Source: Acidimicrobiales bacterium
Lineage (GTDB): Bacteria > Actinomycetota > Acidimicrobiia > Acidimicrobiales > SZUA-35
Direction of reading: 5' to 3'
NCBI GenBank assembly: GCA_028285495.1
Contig: JANQPB010000026.1
Coordinates: forward strand, 188,001 to 252,000
Length of the DNA stretch: 64,000 nt
Both the position numbers and the translations under genes were made by a program. The notes beneath the pieces are model-generated. The model made no database searches, was not told the DNA's origin, and saw only the letters and a program-made list of their open reading frames with translations. Positions 1 through 8,152 of this stretch are shown here, piece by piece. The stretch's first letter is position 1. Each line of letters starts with the position of its first letter.

Positions 1-2
1 TG

Positions 3-620
3 CACCGCAAGACCACCGAGATGGTCTACAAGCAGCACCTCGTGCCGGTGGAGGGCCAGACCGACGTCGTGACGATGGGGCTCCCCTACCTGACGCCCTA
101 CAACGTGAACTCGATCATGAACCCGATCCTGGTCATGGTCCAGGGCCTCGGGTACTTCTTCAACCTGTACCGGGGCCGGCCGGTCGTGCGGGAGGGCGGG
201 GTGCTCATCATGAGCCACCCGACCCCGTGGGAGTTCCACCCGGTCCACCACCCGAGCTACATCGACTTCTTCGAGCAGGTCCTGGCCGACACCACCGACC
301 CGGTGGAGATCGAGGAGCGGTACGAGAAGCAGTTCGCGGAGGACGAGTGGTACCGGCACCTGTACCGCACCAGCTACGCCTACCACGGCGTGCACCCCTT
401 CTACATGTGGTACTGGGGATCGCACGCCATGCAGCACCTCGGGCAGGTCATCGTGGTCGGGGGTGAGGAGCGGGCGGTCCGCCGCCTCGGCTTCAAGCCG
501 GCGTCGACGCTGTCGGATGCGCTGGAGATGGCAACCGACGTGGTCGGATCGAAGCCATCGATCACCCACCTCCACAATCCGCCGATCCTGATGGCCGACG
601 TCAGCGCCGGATCGGCCTGA
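3..620 (+). CDS. LarA/DUF2088-like protein, C-terminal part (gene cut by window start)
   Basis: The reading frame is open to the left edge, so the N-terminus lies outside the window; about 205 residues are visible. The text resembles the C-terminal half of the lactate racemase (LarA/DUF2088) superfamily: a strand-rich stretch ending in VREGGVLIMSHPTPWEF, then an F-x-W-Y-rich block and a closing GFKPASTLSDALEMA segment, as in LarA C-terminal domains. The nickel-pincer ligand residues of true LarA would lie mainly in the missing half, so racemase activity cannot be judged. It ends 18 bp before an acyltransferase gene on the same strand and is probably co-transcribed with it. The family call is inference from overall pattern; a related DUF2088 protein of unknown function is equally possible. 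Confidence 0.55.
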   Translation, partial: HRKTTEMVYKQHLVPVEGQTDVVTMGLPYLTPYNVNSIMNPILVMVQGLGYFFNLYRGRPVVREGGVLIMSHPTPWEFHPVHHPSYIDFFEQVLADTTDPVEIEERYEKQFAEDEWYRHLYRTSYAYHGVHPFYMWYWGSHAMQHLGQVIVVGGEERAVRRLGFKPASTLSDALEMATDVVGSKPSITHLHNPPILMADVSAGSA

Positions 621-638
621 CCGGGGAAGGGGGAGATC

Positions 639-1538
639 GTGCGCCTGCTGCGAACGCTGAAGTACATCACCGAACCGCCGGCCACCCCCAAGGGCGTCGA
701 GCGCCGCCCCGAGCCGCCGAAGACCGGCGTGTACTACGACACCGACTGGGCCCACCGACCGGTGGCCAAGTTCGTCCGCCGGGTCGGGGTGTGGGGGTTC
801 TTCAAGCCGGCGGTGCGGATCTACGGCTCACCCCGGGTGATCGGCACCGACCGCCTGGAGCACCTCGAGGGCCCGCTGATCTTCGCCGCCAACCACCACA
901 GCCACGCCGACACCAGCCTGCTGCTGGCCACCCTGCCGGCCCATCTGCGGGACAACCTGGCCATCGCCGCCGGCGCCGACTACTTCTTCCCGAACCGGGT
1001 CAGCGCCGCACTGTCGGCACTGTTCATCGGGGCGATCCCCATCGAGCGCCAGAAGCTGTCGAAGCTGTCGATCGACAACTCGCTCCGGGCGCTGAAGGAC
1101 CGGGGCAACCTGCTGATCTTCCCCGAGGGAGGCCGAAGCCCCGACGGCTGGAGCCGCAAGCACCGCCCGGGGGCGGCCTTCCTGGCCCGTCGCAGCGGGG
1201 CCCCGGTCGTGCCGGTGTACCTCGACGGGACCGGCACGATCCTGCCGAAGGGCAAGAACTGGCCGACCCGCTCACGCTGTGCGGTGGTGTTCGGCGACCC
1301 GCTGACGATGGGCGACGAGGAGGACACCAGGGCCTTCGCCGAGCGGATCGAGCACCGGATCGCCGAGCTGGCCGACGAGTTCAGCTCGGGCTGGTGGCAG
1401 GCCCGCAAGAACGCCTACCGACGAACCACCCCGGACGCCACCGGTCCGGATGCCGGGGCCTGGCGCCGCCGGTGGGCCCTCGGCTCGAAGCCGGGGGCGA
1501 GGCGGGCGGCCAAGCGGCGCTCCTGGCCGGACCTGTAG
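639..1538 (+). CDS. PlsC-family 1-acylglycerol-3-phosphate acyltransferase
   Basis: A 299-aa lysophospholipid acyltransferase-type enzyme that would move an acyl chain from acyl-CoA or acyl-ACP to a lysophospholipid at the membrane. The family's H-x4-D catalytic motif is at residues 86-91 (NHHSHAD), followed by block II around residues 130-136 and the glycerophosphate-binding FPEGGRS block at 161-167, with VPVYLDG further on. The GTG start is chosen because the purine-rich GGGGAAGGGGGA lies just before it and the gene follows the previous stop by 18 bp. The C-terminal 60 residues are basic. A second acyltransferase is present as a HAD fusion at 8153-9574. Substrate specificity cannot be read from sequence. 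Confidence 0.85.
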   Translation: MRLLRTLKYITEPPATPKGVERRPEPPKTGVYYDTDWAHRPVAKFVRRVGVWGFFKPAVRIYGSPRVIGTDRLEHLEGPLIFAANHHSHADTSLLLATLPAHLRDNLAIAAGADYFFPNRVSAALSALFIGAIPIERQKLSKLSIDNSLRALKDRGNLLIFPEGGRSPDGWSRKHRPGAAFLARRSGAPVVPVYLDGTGTILPKGKNWPTRSRCAVVFGDPLTMGDEEDTRAFAERIEHRIAELADEFSSGWWQARKNAYRRTTPDATGPDAGAWRRRWALGSKPGARRAAKRRSWPDL

Positions 1539-1551
1539 CGACGGCCTCGGG

Positions 1552-2136
1552 TCAACCCTCGGCGGCGTCGAGCTCCCGGCAGTCGAGCACGTCGGGACGG
1601 TCGCCGCAGGTGAGGCCGAACGCCTCGTAGTCGCTGCCGACCGGGCCGATCTCGAAGAGCCGGTCGCAGGCCTCACCGCTGCCGGCCTCGCAGGCCGCCC
1701 ACAGCCCGTCGAGGGCCAGGTCGTCGCCGAGGGTCCACGGGCCCCGGTCGACCGACGCCAGCTCGTCCGGTGGCTCGGCCGTTGCGTCAACGAGGGGGTC
1801 GTGGGCGGTCCGGCAGCTGGTGACGAGCTCGTCGACGGCCCGATCGTCGAGACGTCCGATCCGGAGCTGACGACCGCCGAGGCGAACGGCGCACTCGATC
1901 ACGTCGACCGACTCACCCTCGGCCGCCAGCTGATCGACGAGGACCGCCTCGGGGTCGGGGACCGGGTCGGGCGTGGCCAGCGCGATGCCGGCGGCGGCTG
2001 CGGGCAGCACGAGCAGGCCACCGAGAGCGGCGACGCGGGCCGACCAGCGGTGTCGACCCTGCCGCCTCCGGCGACTCACCGGAGCAGGCCTCGTGCCGGA
2101 GGCGCCGGCGGGCCCATCATCGGAGCAGACCTCCAC
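1552..2136 (-). CDS. Small anchored exported protein, unknown function
   Basis: A 194-aa protein not assigned to a named family. A basic stretch (SRRRRQGRHR) precedes one hydrophobic segment at about residues 32-54 (ARVAALGGLLVLPAAAAG), so an N-in single-pass or exported form is likely. The mature part is acidic and carries several cysteines in C-x-A-x-R, C-x-A-G-S-G-E-A-C and T-C-G-D-R contexts, ending in GSDYEAFGLTCGDR, suggesting disulfide-bonded extracellular folding. The GTG start overlaps the end of the upstream DUF3048 gene by 20 bp, so the two are probably translationally coupled and may act together at the cell surface. Confidence 0.6.
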   Translation of the reverse strand: MEVCSDDGPAGASGTRPAPVSRRRRQGRHRWSARVAALGGLLVLPAAAAGIALATPDPVPDPEAVLVDQLAAEGESVDVIECAVRLGGRQLRIGRLDDRAVDELVTSCRTAHDPLVDATAEPPDELASVDRGPWTLGDDLALDGLWAACEAGSGEACDRLFEIGPVGSDYEAFGLTCGDRPDVLDCRELDAAEG

Positions 2137-3472
2137 CGGCGCGGACGACCTGGACCCAGGTGCGGCCGGGCGTCAACTCGATCACGGACCCGTCGGCGGT
2201 GGTCAAGGTGGCCACGCTCCCGAGGGTCGGCCGGGTCCACGTCCCGTCGATGCGCATGCCGGCGGTGAAGACGGTGGCCTTGCCCGACCCGACGAACACG
2301 AACTCGGGCACGGTGGCGCCGGAGGAGTCGACCATCCCGGTCGCCACCTCCCTGGTCTCGACGACGACCACGTTGGCCGCCGACACCCGCTCAGCGGAGG
2401 CGGTCCGGTGGGCCGAGCCGCCCTGGCTGCGGAGCCAGGCCGAGCCGTCCCAGGCCCAGGCCGCCGTGTTGCCTCGGTAGGCCACGGTGAGGGCGTCGTC
2501 GGCGACGCCGGCCACGGCGGCGCCGTCGGCCCGGTAGGCGAACTGCGGCGGAGGTGGTCCGCCGGCGGCCGAGGCCCAGTGGGGTGCGGTGTCGGTGTAG
2601 AGGTTCGACGGGGCCGAGCGGCTGGAGCTCCGCCAGTACCCAGACGAGGTGCCGGCATTGCGGTTCTGGACGGTCGGTTGGGCCCGGAGCAGGGCGTCGG
2701 TCACCTGGTTGGCGCCGGAGTACAGCAGCAGCGGCGAGCCCAGGCCGTTGATGAGGCCGATGTCGGTGGTGCGGCCCGAGCGGACCGGTCCGACGATCGA
2801 GCTCGTCGAGTGGAAGACCGCAGCGAAGCGGGTGATCCCGCCCTCCACCTCCTCCTCGAACACGATGTCGGCGGCGTTGAGCCCGGTCTGGGGTCTGGCC
2901 GGGCCGCCGTTGTCGATCTTCACCACCGCCGCCGGATGGCCCGGTACGGTGCCCGGGAGCCCGGTGAGGGGCAGGATGCCGGCGGCCACCGTCGGCGCCG
3001 GGGCGACGGGCGCGGCGACGGACTCGTCGCGGGTCAGGCCGCCGAGCACACCCTGGTAGATCGCCGTGTCGCCCCCTCCTCCCCCGCCGACCGTGGTCAC
3101 GGGGGCTCCTCCGCTGCCCGTGGTGGTGGCCGGCGTGGTGTCCGGCGGCGTCGTGGTGGTGTTGGCGCTGGTCGGGGGCGTCGTCTCGGCGGCACCAGCA
3201 CCAGCATCCGGGGCCGACGTCGGCGAGACCTCGCCCGGGTCGTAGCCGTCGTCGCCGAGGGCGAGGCGGGCCGGAGGCTCGTCGTCGGCGTCGATCGAAC
3301 CGGTGTCCCGGTCGGCCGCGATCCGGTCGGCCCCGGTCGGGCCGGCGCCATCGCCGGCGCTCTCGATGGCCGTCGACCCGCCGTCGCCACCGCAGGCGGC
3401 GGCGACGAGCCCGGCGACGGCGAGCGCCGCCAGGAGCCGGATCGGGAGCGAGGGTGGTGCGTGCGCGGCCAT
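2117..3472 (-). CDS. DUF3048 lipoprotein (YerB-like), copy 1
   Basis: About 451 aa. The chosen ATG gives MAAHAPPSLPIRLLAALAVAGLVAAAC, an ideal lipoprotein signal with the lipobox cysteine in AAAC; a longer version starting at 3496 is possible. After a Thr/Pro/Ser-rich linker (residues about 30-150) comes a full DUF3048 domain: PLTGLPGTVPGHPAAVVKID, the conserved ADIVFEEEVEGGITRFAAVF block, VGPVRSGRTTD, and a C-terminal region ending ELTPGRTWVQVV. DUF3048 proteins such as Bacillus YerB are envelope lipoproteins of unclear function. The start is only 4 bp after the stop of a paralogue with the same architecture, so this is a tandem duplication inside one operon. Confidence 0.85.
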   Translation of the reverse strand: MAAHAPPSLPIRLLAALAVAGLVAAACGGDGGSTAIESAGDGAGPTGADRIAADRDTGSIDADDEPPARLALGDDGYDPGEVSPTSAPDAGAGAAETTPPTSANTTTTPPDTTPATTTGSGGAPVTTVGGGGGGDTAIYQGVLGGLTRDESVAAPVAPAPTVAAGILPLTGLPGTVPGHPAAVVKIDNGGPARPQTGLNAADIVFEEEVEGGITRFAAVFHSTSSIVGPVRSGRTTDIGLINGLGSPLLLYSGANQVTDALLRAQPTVQNRNAGTSSGYWRSSSRSAPSNLYTDTAPHWASAAGGPPPPQFAYRADGAAVAGVADDALTVAYRGNTAAWAWDGSAWLRSQGGSAHRTASAERVSAANVVVVETREVATGMVDSSGATVPEFVFVGSGKATVFTAGMRIDGTWTRPTLGSVATLTTADGSVIELTPGRTWVQVVRAGGGLLR

Positions 3473-3476
3473 CCGA

Positions 3477-4820
3477 TCAGCTGAAGGCGACCGCATTGGA
3501 GCCGGTCTCGACGAGCTGGATCCAGGTCCGCCCGGGGGTCAGCTCGATCGGTCGACCGGGCCCCTCGGTGAGGGTGGCGACGCTGGCCAGGGTCGGACGG
3601 GTCCACGTGCCCTCGATGCGCCGGCCGTCGGTGAAGACGGTGGCCCGACCGGTGCCGACGAAGAGGAACTCGGGCACCGCACCACCGCTGGCGTCGACCA
3701 TGCCGGTGTCGATCTCGTCCGCCTCGATCACGATCACGTTGGCGGCCGACACCTGCTCGCCGTCGACCAGGACGTGCTCGCCGCCCCGCTGCCACCGCAG
3801 CCAGGCGGCGCCGTCCCAGACCCATCGGGCGATCGACGACGGGTACAGCACCGACAGCTCGTCGACTGCGGCACCGTCGGCGGACTCCCCGGCGCCCCGG
3901 TAGTGGAAGTGCGGCGGCGGGGCGTCACCGGTGGCCGAGGCCCAGTGCGGGGCGGTGTCGGTGTAGAGGTTGGACGGGGCCCGTCTGGTCGGGTCTCGCC
4001 AGAAGCCGGTCGACCAGCCCTCGCTGCGCAGCTCGATGCCGGGCTGGTCGACGAGGATCTCCTGGGTGATGGCGTTGGCCCCGGAGTACAGCAGCAATGG
4101 CTCGCCGAGGCCCGAGATCAGGGCGACGTCGGTCGTACGGCCCGAGCGGACGGGGCCGACGATCGACGGCGTCGAGTGGAAGATGGCGGCGAAGCGGGTG
4201 ACCCCGCCCTCGACCTCCTCCTCGATGACGATGTCGGCGGCGTTGAGGCCGGTGTGGGGATCCGCGGCCGACCCGTTGTCGATCTTGACGACCGCGGCGG
4301 GGCGAGTCGGCACCGTGCCCGGCAGCCCGGTCAACGGCTCGACGCCGGTGGCGGCGTCAGGCGGAGCGGCGGCGCCGGCGGCGACGATCTCGTCTGGCCG
4401 GAGGGTGCCGATCGTGCCCCGGTAGATCCCGTCGGGGTCGCCGCCGGGGTCGGGGGTGCCGACGGCGACCGGAGGCAGGCCGCTGCCGGCGGTGGTCGGG
4501 GTCGTACCGGCGTCGCTCGGGTCGCCGACGCCAGGCAGGTCGGTGACCTCGTCGAGCTCGCCGACGCTGGTCGAGGTGGTGGCGTCGAGCTCGATCGGCT
4601 CCTCGTCGGCCGAGTCCTCGGCGAAGGCCAGGTCGCCGTCCTCGCCGTCGGCGGTCGTGTCGTCGTCAGCACCGCCGGTGCCGCAGGCGCCGGCCACGAG
4701 GGCCAGGGCCAGCAGCGCCGGGATCAGCCGCCGGGCGACGGGTCGATGGCGGCGGCCCGGCGACGGCGGCGTCGGGCCGGCGGCGGGCGTGTGGTCGGGT
4801 CGGGCGTCGGAATGCTCCAC
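3477..4820 (-). CDS. DUF3048 lipoprotein (YerB-like), copy 2
   Basis: About 447 aa from the GTG at 4820 (a TTG at 4859 would add 13 residues). The signal ends in LALALVAGACGTG, a lipobox, followed by a very acidic, Thr-rich linker and a DUF3048 domain nearly parallel to copy 1: PLTGLPGTVPTRPAAVVKID, ADIVIEEEVEGGVTRFAAIF, VGPVRSGRTTD, LYTDTAPHWAS, then WTRPTLASVATL and ELTPGRTWIQLV at the C-terminus. Identity with the neighbour is high in the domain and low in the linker, as expected for an old duplication followed by divergence of the spacer. The function is unknown; surface localisation is the only firm inference. Confidence 0.85.
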   Translation of the reverse strand: MEHSDARPDHTPAAGPTPPSPGRRHRPVARRLIPALLALALVAGACGTGGADDDTTADGEDGDLAFAEDSADEEPIELDATTSTSVGELDEVTDLPGVGDPSDAGTTPTTAGSGLPPVAVGTPDPGGDPDGIYRGTIGTLRPDEIVAAGAAAPPDAATGVEPLTGLPGTVPTRPAAVVKIDNGSAADPHTGLNAADIVIEEEVEGGVTRFAAIFHSTPSIVGPVRSGRTTDVALISGLGEPLLLYSGANAITQEILVDQPGIELRSEGWSTGFWRDPTRRAPSNLYTDTAPHWASATGDAPPPHFHYRGAGESADGAAVDELSVLYPSSIARWVWDGAAWLRWQRGGEHVLVDGEQVSAANVIVIEADEIDTGMVDASGGAVPEFLFVGTGRATVFTDGRRIEGTWTRPTLASVATLTEGPGRPIELTPGRTWIQLVETGSNAVAFS

Positions 4821-4886
4821 CGCCAACCTGTCGACCGGTCGGGGCCCGAGCTGAGTCAAACGGCCCGGAGGCCCCGGCGCCGGCCG

Positions 4887-5642
4887 TCAGCCCTGGTCGA
4901 CGAGTCGGAGCTCGGGACCGTCGGCGCCCGGCCACTCGCTGGCGCTGGTCGACGGCGACGGGGTCAGCTCGGCCACGAACTCCGTGAGATGGCCGGGGAA
5001 CCGGTGCTCGGAGACGAGCATGGCCCGGCCGTCGGACCCGAACGTCGTCCGGCGGACGACGAGCGCCGGGGACGCAACCGGCACTCCGAGGAGCTCGGCG
5101 TCGACGTCGGTGGTGGCCTCGGCACCGATGGTCTGCACGGCCCGGTCCGGCCGCTCGGGCAACAGGTCGTGGAAGCTGGAGCGGGCCACGTCGGCCCGCG
5201 ACAGGTCGGCCCCGAGGTCCTCCCGGCACCAGACGACCACGCGGGCGAAGGGTTGGCCGTCGACCACGTTGACCCGCCCGACCTCCAGGACCCGGGGCCC
5301 GAGCGCCTCGGCCGCCCGCGGCGGCGCGTCGACGAAGCCGAAGTCGGTGATCTCCCTGGCCGAGACCCGGCCCGAGTCGGTCAGCTGCCGCTCGATCGAC
5401 ACCAGCGCATCGAGCGACTGCGGGATCGGCTCGGTGGCCACCATCCAGCCGAGGCCCTGCCGTGACTCGACCAGCCCCTCCGAGCGGAGCAGCTCGAGCG
5501 CCTTGCGGACGGTGACCCGACTGACCCCGAAGCGCGACCCGATGGCGGCCTCGCTCGGCAGCAGGCCGCCGTCGCCGTCGGCCCCGGACTCGATGTCGTT
5601 CCGGAGGGAATCGGCCACATCCCGGTAGATTACGCGTCTCAC
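4887..5642 (-). CDS. GntR-family regulator with UTRA (HutC-type) effector domain
   Basis: A 251-aa one-component regulator. The N-terminal winged helix is clear: YRDVADSLRNDIESG, then LLPSEAAIGSRFGVSRVTVRKALELL, then GLVESRQGLGWMV. From about residue 85 a UTRA ligand-binding fold follows, with the typical end RRTTFGSDGRAMLVSEHRFPGHLTEFVAEL. The GTG at 5642 is chosen because it gives the standard GntR N-terminus. The gene is divergent from aconitase (162 bp gap), and a TTGT/ACAA operator overlaps its own start, so autoregulation and possible control of aconitase are likely. The effector is unknown; UTRA domains bind small metabolites such as sugar phosphates or urocanate. Confidence 0.85.
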   Translation of the reverse strand: MRRVIYRDVADSLRNDIESGADGDGGLLPSEAAIGSRFGVSRVTVRKALELLRSEGLVESRQGLGWMVATEPIPQSLDALVSIERQLTDSGRVSAREITDFGFVDAPPRAAEALGPRVLEVGRVNVVDGQPFARVVVWCREDLGADLSRADVARSSFHDLLPERPDRAVQTIGAEATTDVDAELLGVPVASPALVVRRTTFGSDGRAMLVSEHRFPGHLTEFVAELTPSPSTSASEWPGADGPELRLVDQG

Positions 5643-5666
5643 TTGTATTAGACTTGTATCAGACAA
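5641..5666. promoter_or_regulatory. Probable GntR operator pair
   Basis: ACTTGTAT occurs twice, at 5641-5648 and 5652-5659, exactly 11 bp apart. The second copy forms the inverted repeat TTGT-N5-ACAA (5654-5657 and 5663-5666), the style of HutC/GntR-UTRA operators. It overlaps the GTG start of the regulator on the minus strand and lies upstream of aconitase on the plus strand. Assignment to this regulator is inference from position. Confidence 0.6.
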
Positions 5667-5804
5667 CTTGAAGACCGGCAAGGGCCAGCACCGCCCGGTA
5701 CCATCGGCGGCGTTCGCCGCCACACCGCCCAAGCCGGCAGCGAGTGCCCGCCCGAGCGCAGGGTGAGCACACTGCGAGCACCGAGGAAGAAGAGGTAGCA
5801 GGTC

Positions 5805-8102
5805 ATGGCACAGGTAGGTCCCGAGACACCGATCGAGCTGATCAACGGGGTGTACGCCACCCTCGACGAGCGAATCGCCGTCTTCCGACAGCGGATGGGC
5901 CGACCGCTCACGCTGGCCGAGAAGATCCTGGCCAACCACCTCGACGACATCGACGAGCCGGTCGATCGTGGCGTCACCTACAACGACTTCCGTCCAGACC
6001 GGGTGGCCATGCAGGACGCCACCGCCCAGATGGCGTGGCTCCAGTTCATGACCTCCGGTCTCGACGAGGTCGCGGTGCCGACCACCACCCACTGCGACCA
6101 CCTCATCCTGGCCCGCGAGGACGGCAAGAAGGACCTGCTGGCCGCCCTGGAGAACAACGACGAGGTCTTCGACTTCCTCGAGTCGGTGTCGGCCCGCTAC
6201 GGCGGCGGTTTCTGGAAGCCGGGAAGCGGCATCATCCACCAGGTCGTGCTCGAGAACTACGCCTTCCCCGGCGGCATGATGATCGGCACCGACAGCCACA
6301 CCCCCAACGCCGGCGGCCTCGGCATGGTCGCCATCGGGGTCGGCGGCGCCGACGCGGTCGACGTGATGACCGGCTTCCCGTGGAACGTGCGGTGGCCGAA
6401 GCTGATCGGCGTCAACCTCACCGGCGAGCTCTCCGGGTGGGCGGCCCCGAAGGACGTCATCCTCAAGGTGGCCGAGATCCTCACGGTCAAGGGTGGCACG
6501 GGCGCCATCGTCGAGTACTCCGGCCCCGGGGCCAACTCGATGTCGTGCACGGGCAAGGCCACGATCTGCAACATGGGGGCCGAGATCGGGGCCACCACCT
6601 CGATCTTCGGCTACGACGACGCCATGGCCCGCTACCTGAAGGCGACGGGCCGCGAGGCCACGGCCGATGCGGCCAACGCCGTGGCCCACCACCTCCGGGC
6701 CGACGACGAGGTCCTGGCCGATCCGGCCAGCTACTACGACCAGGTCATCGAGATCGACCTGTCGACCCTCCGTCCCCACATCAACGGCCCCCACACCCCC
6801 GACCTCGCCCGCGAGGTGTCGGCGCTCGGCGACGAGGCCGAGGCCAACGGCTGGCCGATGGAGATCTCGGCCGCCCTCATCGGCAGCTGCACCAACTCGT
6901 CCTACGAGGACATCACCCGGGCCGCCTCGATCGCCCGCCAGGCCGCGGCGGCCGGGCTGACGGCCAAGACCAAGCTGATGATCACACCCGGTTCCGAGCA
7001 GGTCAGGGCCACGATCGAGCGCGACGGCCTGCTGGCCGACTTCGAGGCCATGGGCGCCGTCGTGCTGGCCAACGCCTGCGGGCCCTGCATCGGCCAGTGG
7101 GACCGGTCCGAGGAGGAGGGCCACGTCCCCGGTCAGCCGAACGTGATCGTCACCTCCTACAACCGCAACTTCCCGAAGCGGAACGACGGCGACGCCGCCA
7201 CCCTGGCCTTCGTCACCTCACCGGAGACGGTGATGGCCCTGGCGCTGTCCGGTCGGGTCGACTTCGATCCGCTGTCGGAGACCCTGACCGCCCCCGACGG
7301 CACCGAGGTCCGCCTCGATGTCCCGGTCGGCATCGAGCTGCCGCCCCAGGGCTTCGACGAGGGTGAGTCCGGCTTCACCGCCCCGCCGGAGGACGGCTCC
7401 GACGTCGAGGTGGTCGTCTCCCCGACCTCAGACCGGCTGCAGCTGCTCGAGCCGTTCCCGGCCTGGGACGGCAACGACTTCGAGGACCTCCCGATCGGGG
7501 TCAAGGCCCAGGGCAAGTTCACCACCGACCACATCTCGATGGCCGGCCCGTGGCTCAAGTACCGCGGCCACCTGGAGAACATCTCCGGCAACCTCTACCT
7601 CGGCGCCGTGTCGGCCTTCAACGAGGGCATCGTCGGCATGGGCAAGAACCAGCTGACCGGCGAGCGGATGAGCTTCCCCGACATCGCCAGGGCCTACCAC
7701 GAGGCTGGGCAGCCGTGGGCGGTCATCGGCGACGAGAACATGGGCGAGGGCTCCTCCCGCGAGCACGCGGCCATGGAGCCCCGGTTCCGCGGGGTGCAGC
7801 TGATCGTGGCCCGGTCGTTCGCCCGGATCCACGAGACCAACCTGAAGAAGCAGGGCATCGTGCCGCTGACGTTCGCCGACCCGGCCGACTACGACCGGAT
7901 CGGCGAGGACGACCGGCTCGGCACCGACGGGCTGGCCGACCTGGCCCCTGGCCAGCCGGTGACCGTCACGGTGACCACGCCCGATGGCGACACCTGGAGC
8001 TTCGAGGGGAACCACACGTTCTCCGACGACCAGATCCAGTGGTTCAAGGCCGGTTCGGCCCTGGCCATGATCCGCCGGCAGATCGAGGCCGGCGCCTCCT
8101 GA
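5805..8102 (+). CDS. acn: Aconitate hydratase, mitochondrial (ACO2) type
   Basis: A 765-aa cytoplasmic TCA-cycle enzyme converting citrate to isocitrate through a [4Fe-4S] cluster. The three cluster ligands are present: C362 in GSCTNSS, and C425 and C428 in ACGPCIGQW. Other family blocks are GTDSHTPN, SCTGKATICNMGAEIG, GDENMGEGSSREHAAMEPR and the C-terminal swivelling domain with KKQGIVPLTF. Length and block order match the roughly 780-aa mitochondrial enzyme rather than the roughly 900-aa AcnA of most actinomycetes. A purine-rich leader (GAGGAAGAAGAGG) precedes the ATG. The gene is divergent from a GntR-type regulator whose operator lies in the shared gap, and is followed by a hairpin terminator. 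Confidence 0.95.
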   Translation: MAQVGPETPIELINGVYATLDERIAVFRQRMGRPLTLAEKILANHLDDIDEPVDRGVTYNDFRPDRVAMQDATAQMAWLQFMTSGLDEVAVPTTTHCDHLILAREDGKKDLLAALENNDEVFDFLESVSARYGGGFWKPGSGIIHQVVLENYAFPGGMMIGTDSHTPNAGGLGMVAIGVGGADAVDVMTGFPWNVRWPKLIGVNLTGELSGWAAPKDVILKVAEILTVKGGTGAIVEYSGPGANSMSCTGKATICNMGAEIGATTSIFGYDDAMARYLKATGREATADAANAVAHHLRADDEVLADPASYYDQVIEIDLSTLRPHINGPHTPDLAREVSALGDEAEANGWPMEISAALIGSCTNSSYEDITRAASIARQAAAAGLTAKTKLMITPGSEQVRATIERDGLLADFEAMGAVVLANACGPCIGQWDRSEEEGHVPGQPNVIVTSYNRNFPKRNDGDAATLAFVTSPETVMALALSGRVDFDPLSETLTAPDGTEVRLDVPVGIELPPQGFDEGESGFTAPPEDGSDVEVVVSPTSDRLQLLEPFPAWDGNDFEDLPIGVKAQGKFTTDHISMAGPWLKYRGHLENISGNLYLGAVSAFNEGIVGMGKNQLTGERMSFPDIARAYHEAGQPWAVIGDENMGEGSSREHAAMEPRFRGVQLIVARSFARIHETNLKKQGIVPLTFADPADYDRIGEDDRLGTDGLADLAPGQPVTVTVTTPDGDTWSFEGNHTFSDDQIQWFKAGSALAMIRRQIEAGAS

Positions 8103-8117
8103 GCCGATTGTGGCGCT

Positions 8118-8144
8118 CCGGTCGGGGAATCGAGCCCCGGCCGG
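8118..8144. terminator. Bidirectional hairpin terminator
   Basis: CCGGTCGGGG (8118-8127) pairs with CCCCGGCCGG (8135-8144) with one wobble and a 7-nt loop. It lies between the convergent ends of aconitase and the HAD-acyltransferase gene, with no clear U-run, as is common in GC-rich actinobacteria. Confidence 0.6.
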
Positions 8145-8152
8145 GCCGTCGC

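Noticed and set aside
3303..5465. Very long open frame (720 codons) on the plus strand opposite the DUF3048 genes
   Set aside because: Antisense shadow of GC-rich coding DNA: composition is G/V/R/A-rich without motifs, no ribosome site, and the opposite frames match a known domain.
5643..7124. N-terminal extension of the GntR gene into the aconitase region
   Set aside because: The extension is antisense to aconitase and lacks motifs; GntR proteins begin at the winged helix.
8103..8152. Possible small gene between aconitase and the HAD-acyltransferase
   Set aside because: Only 50 bp, filled by a terminator hairpin.
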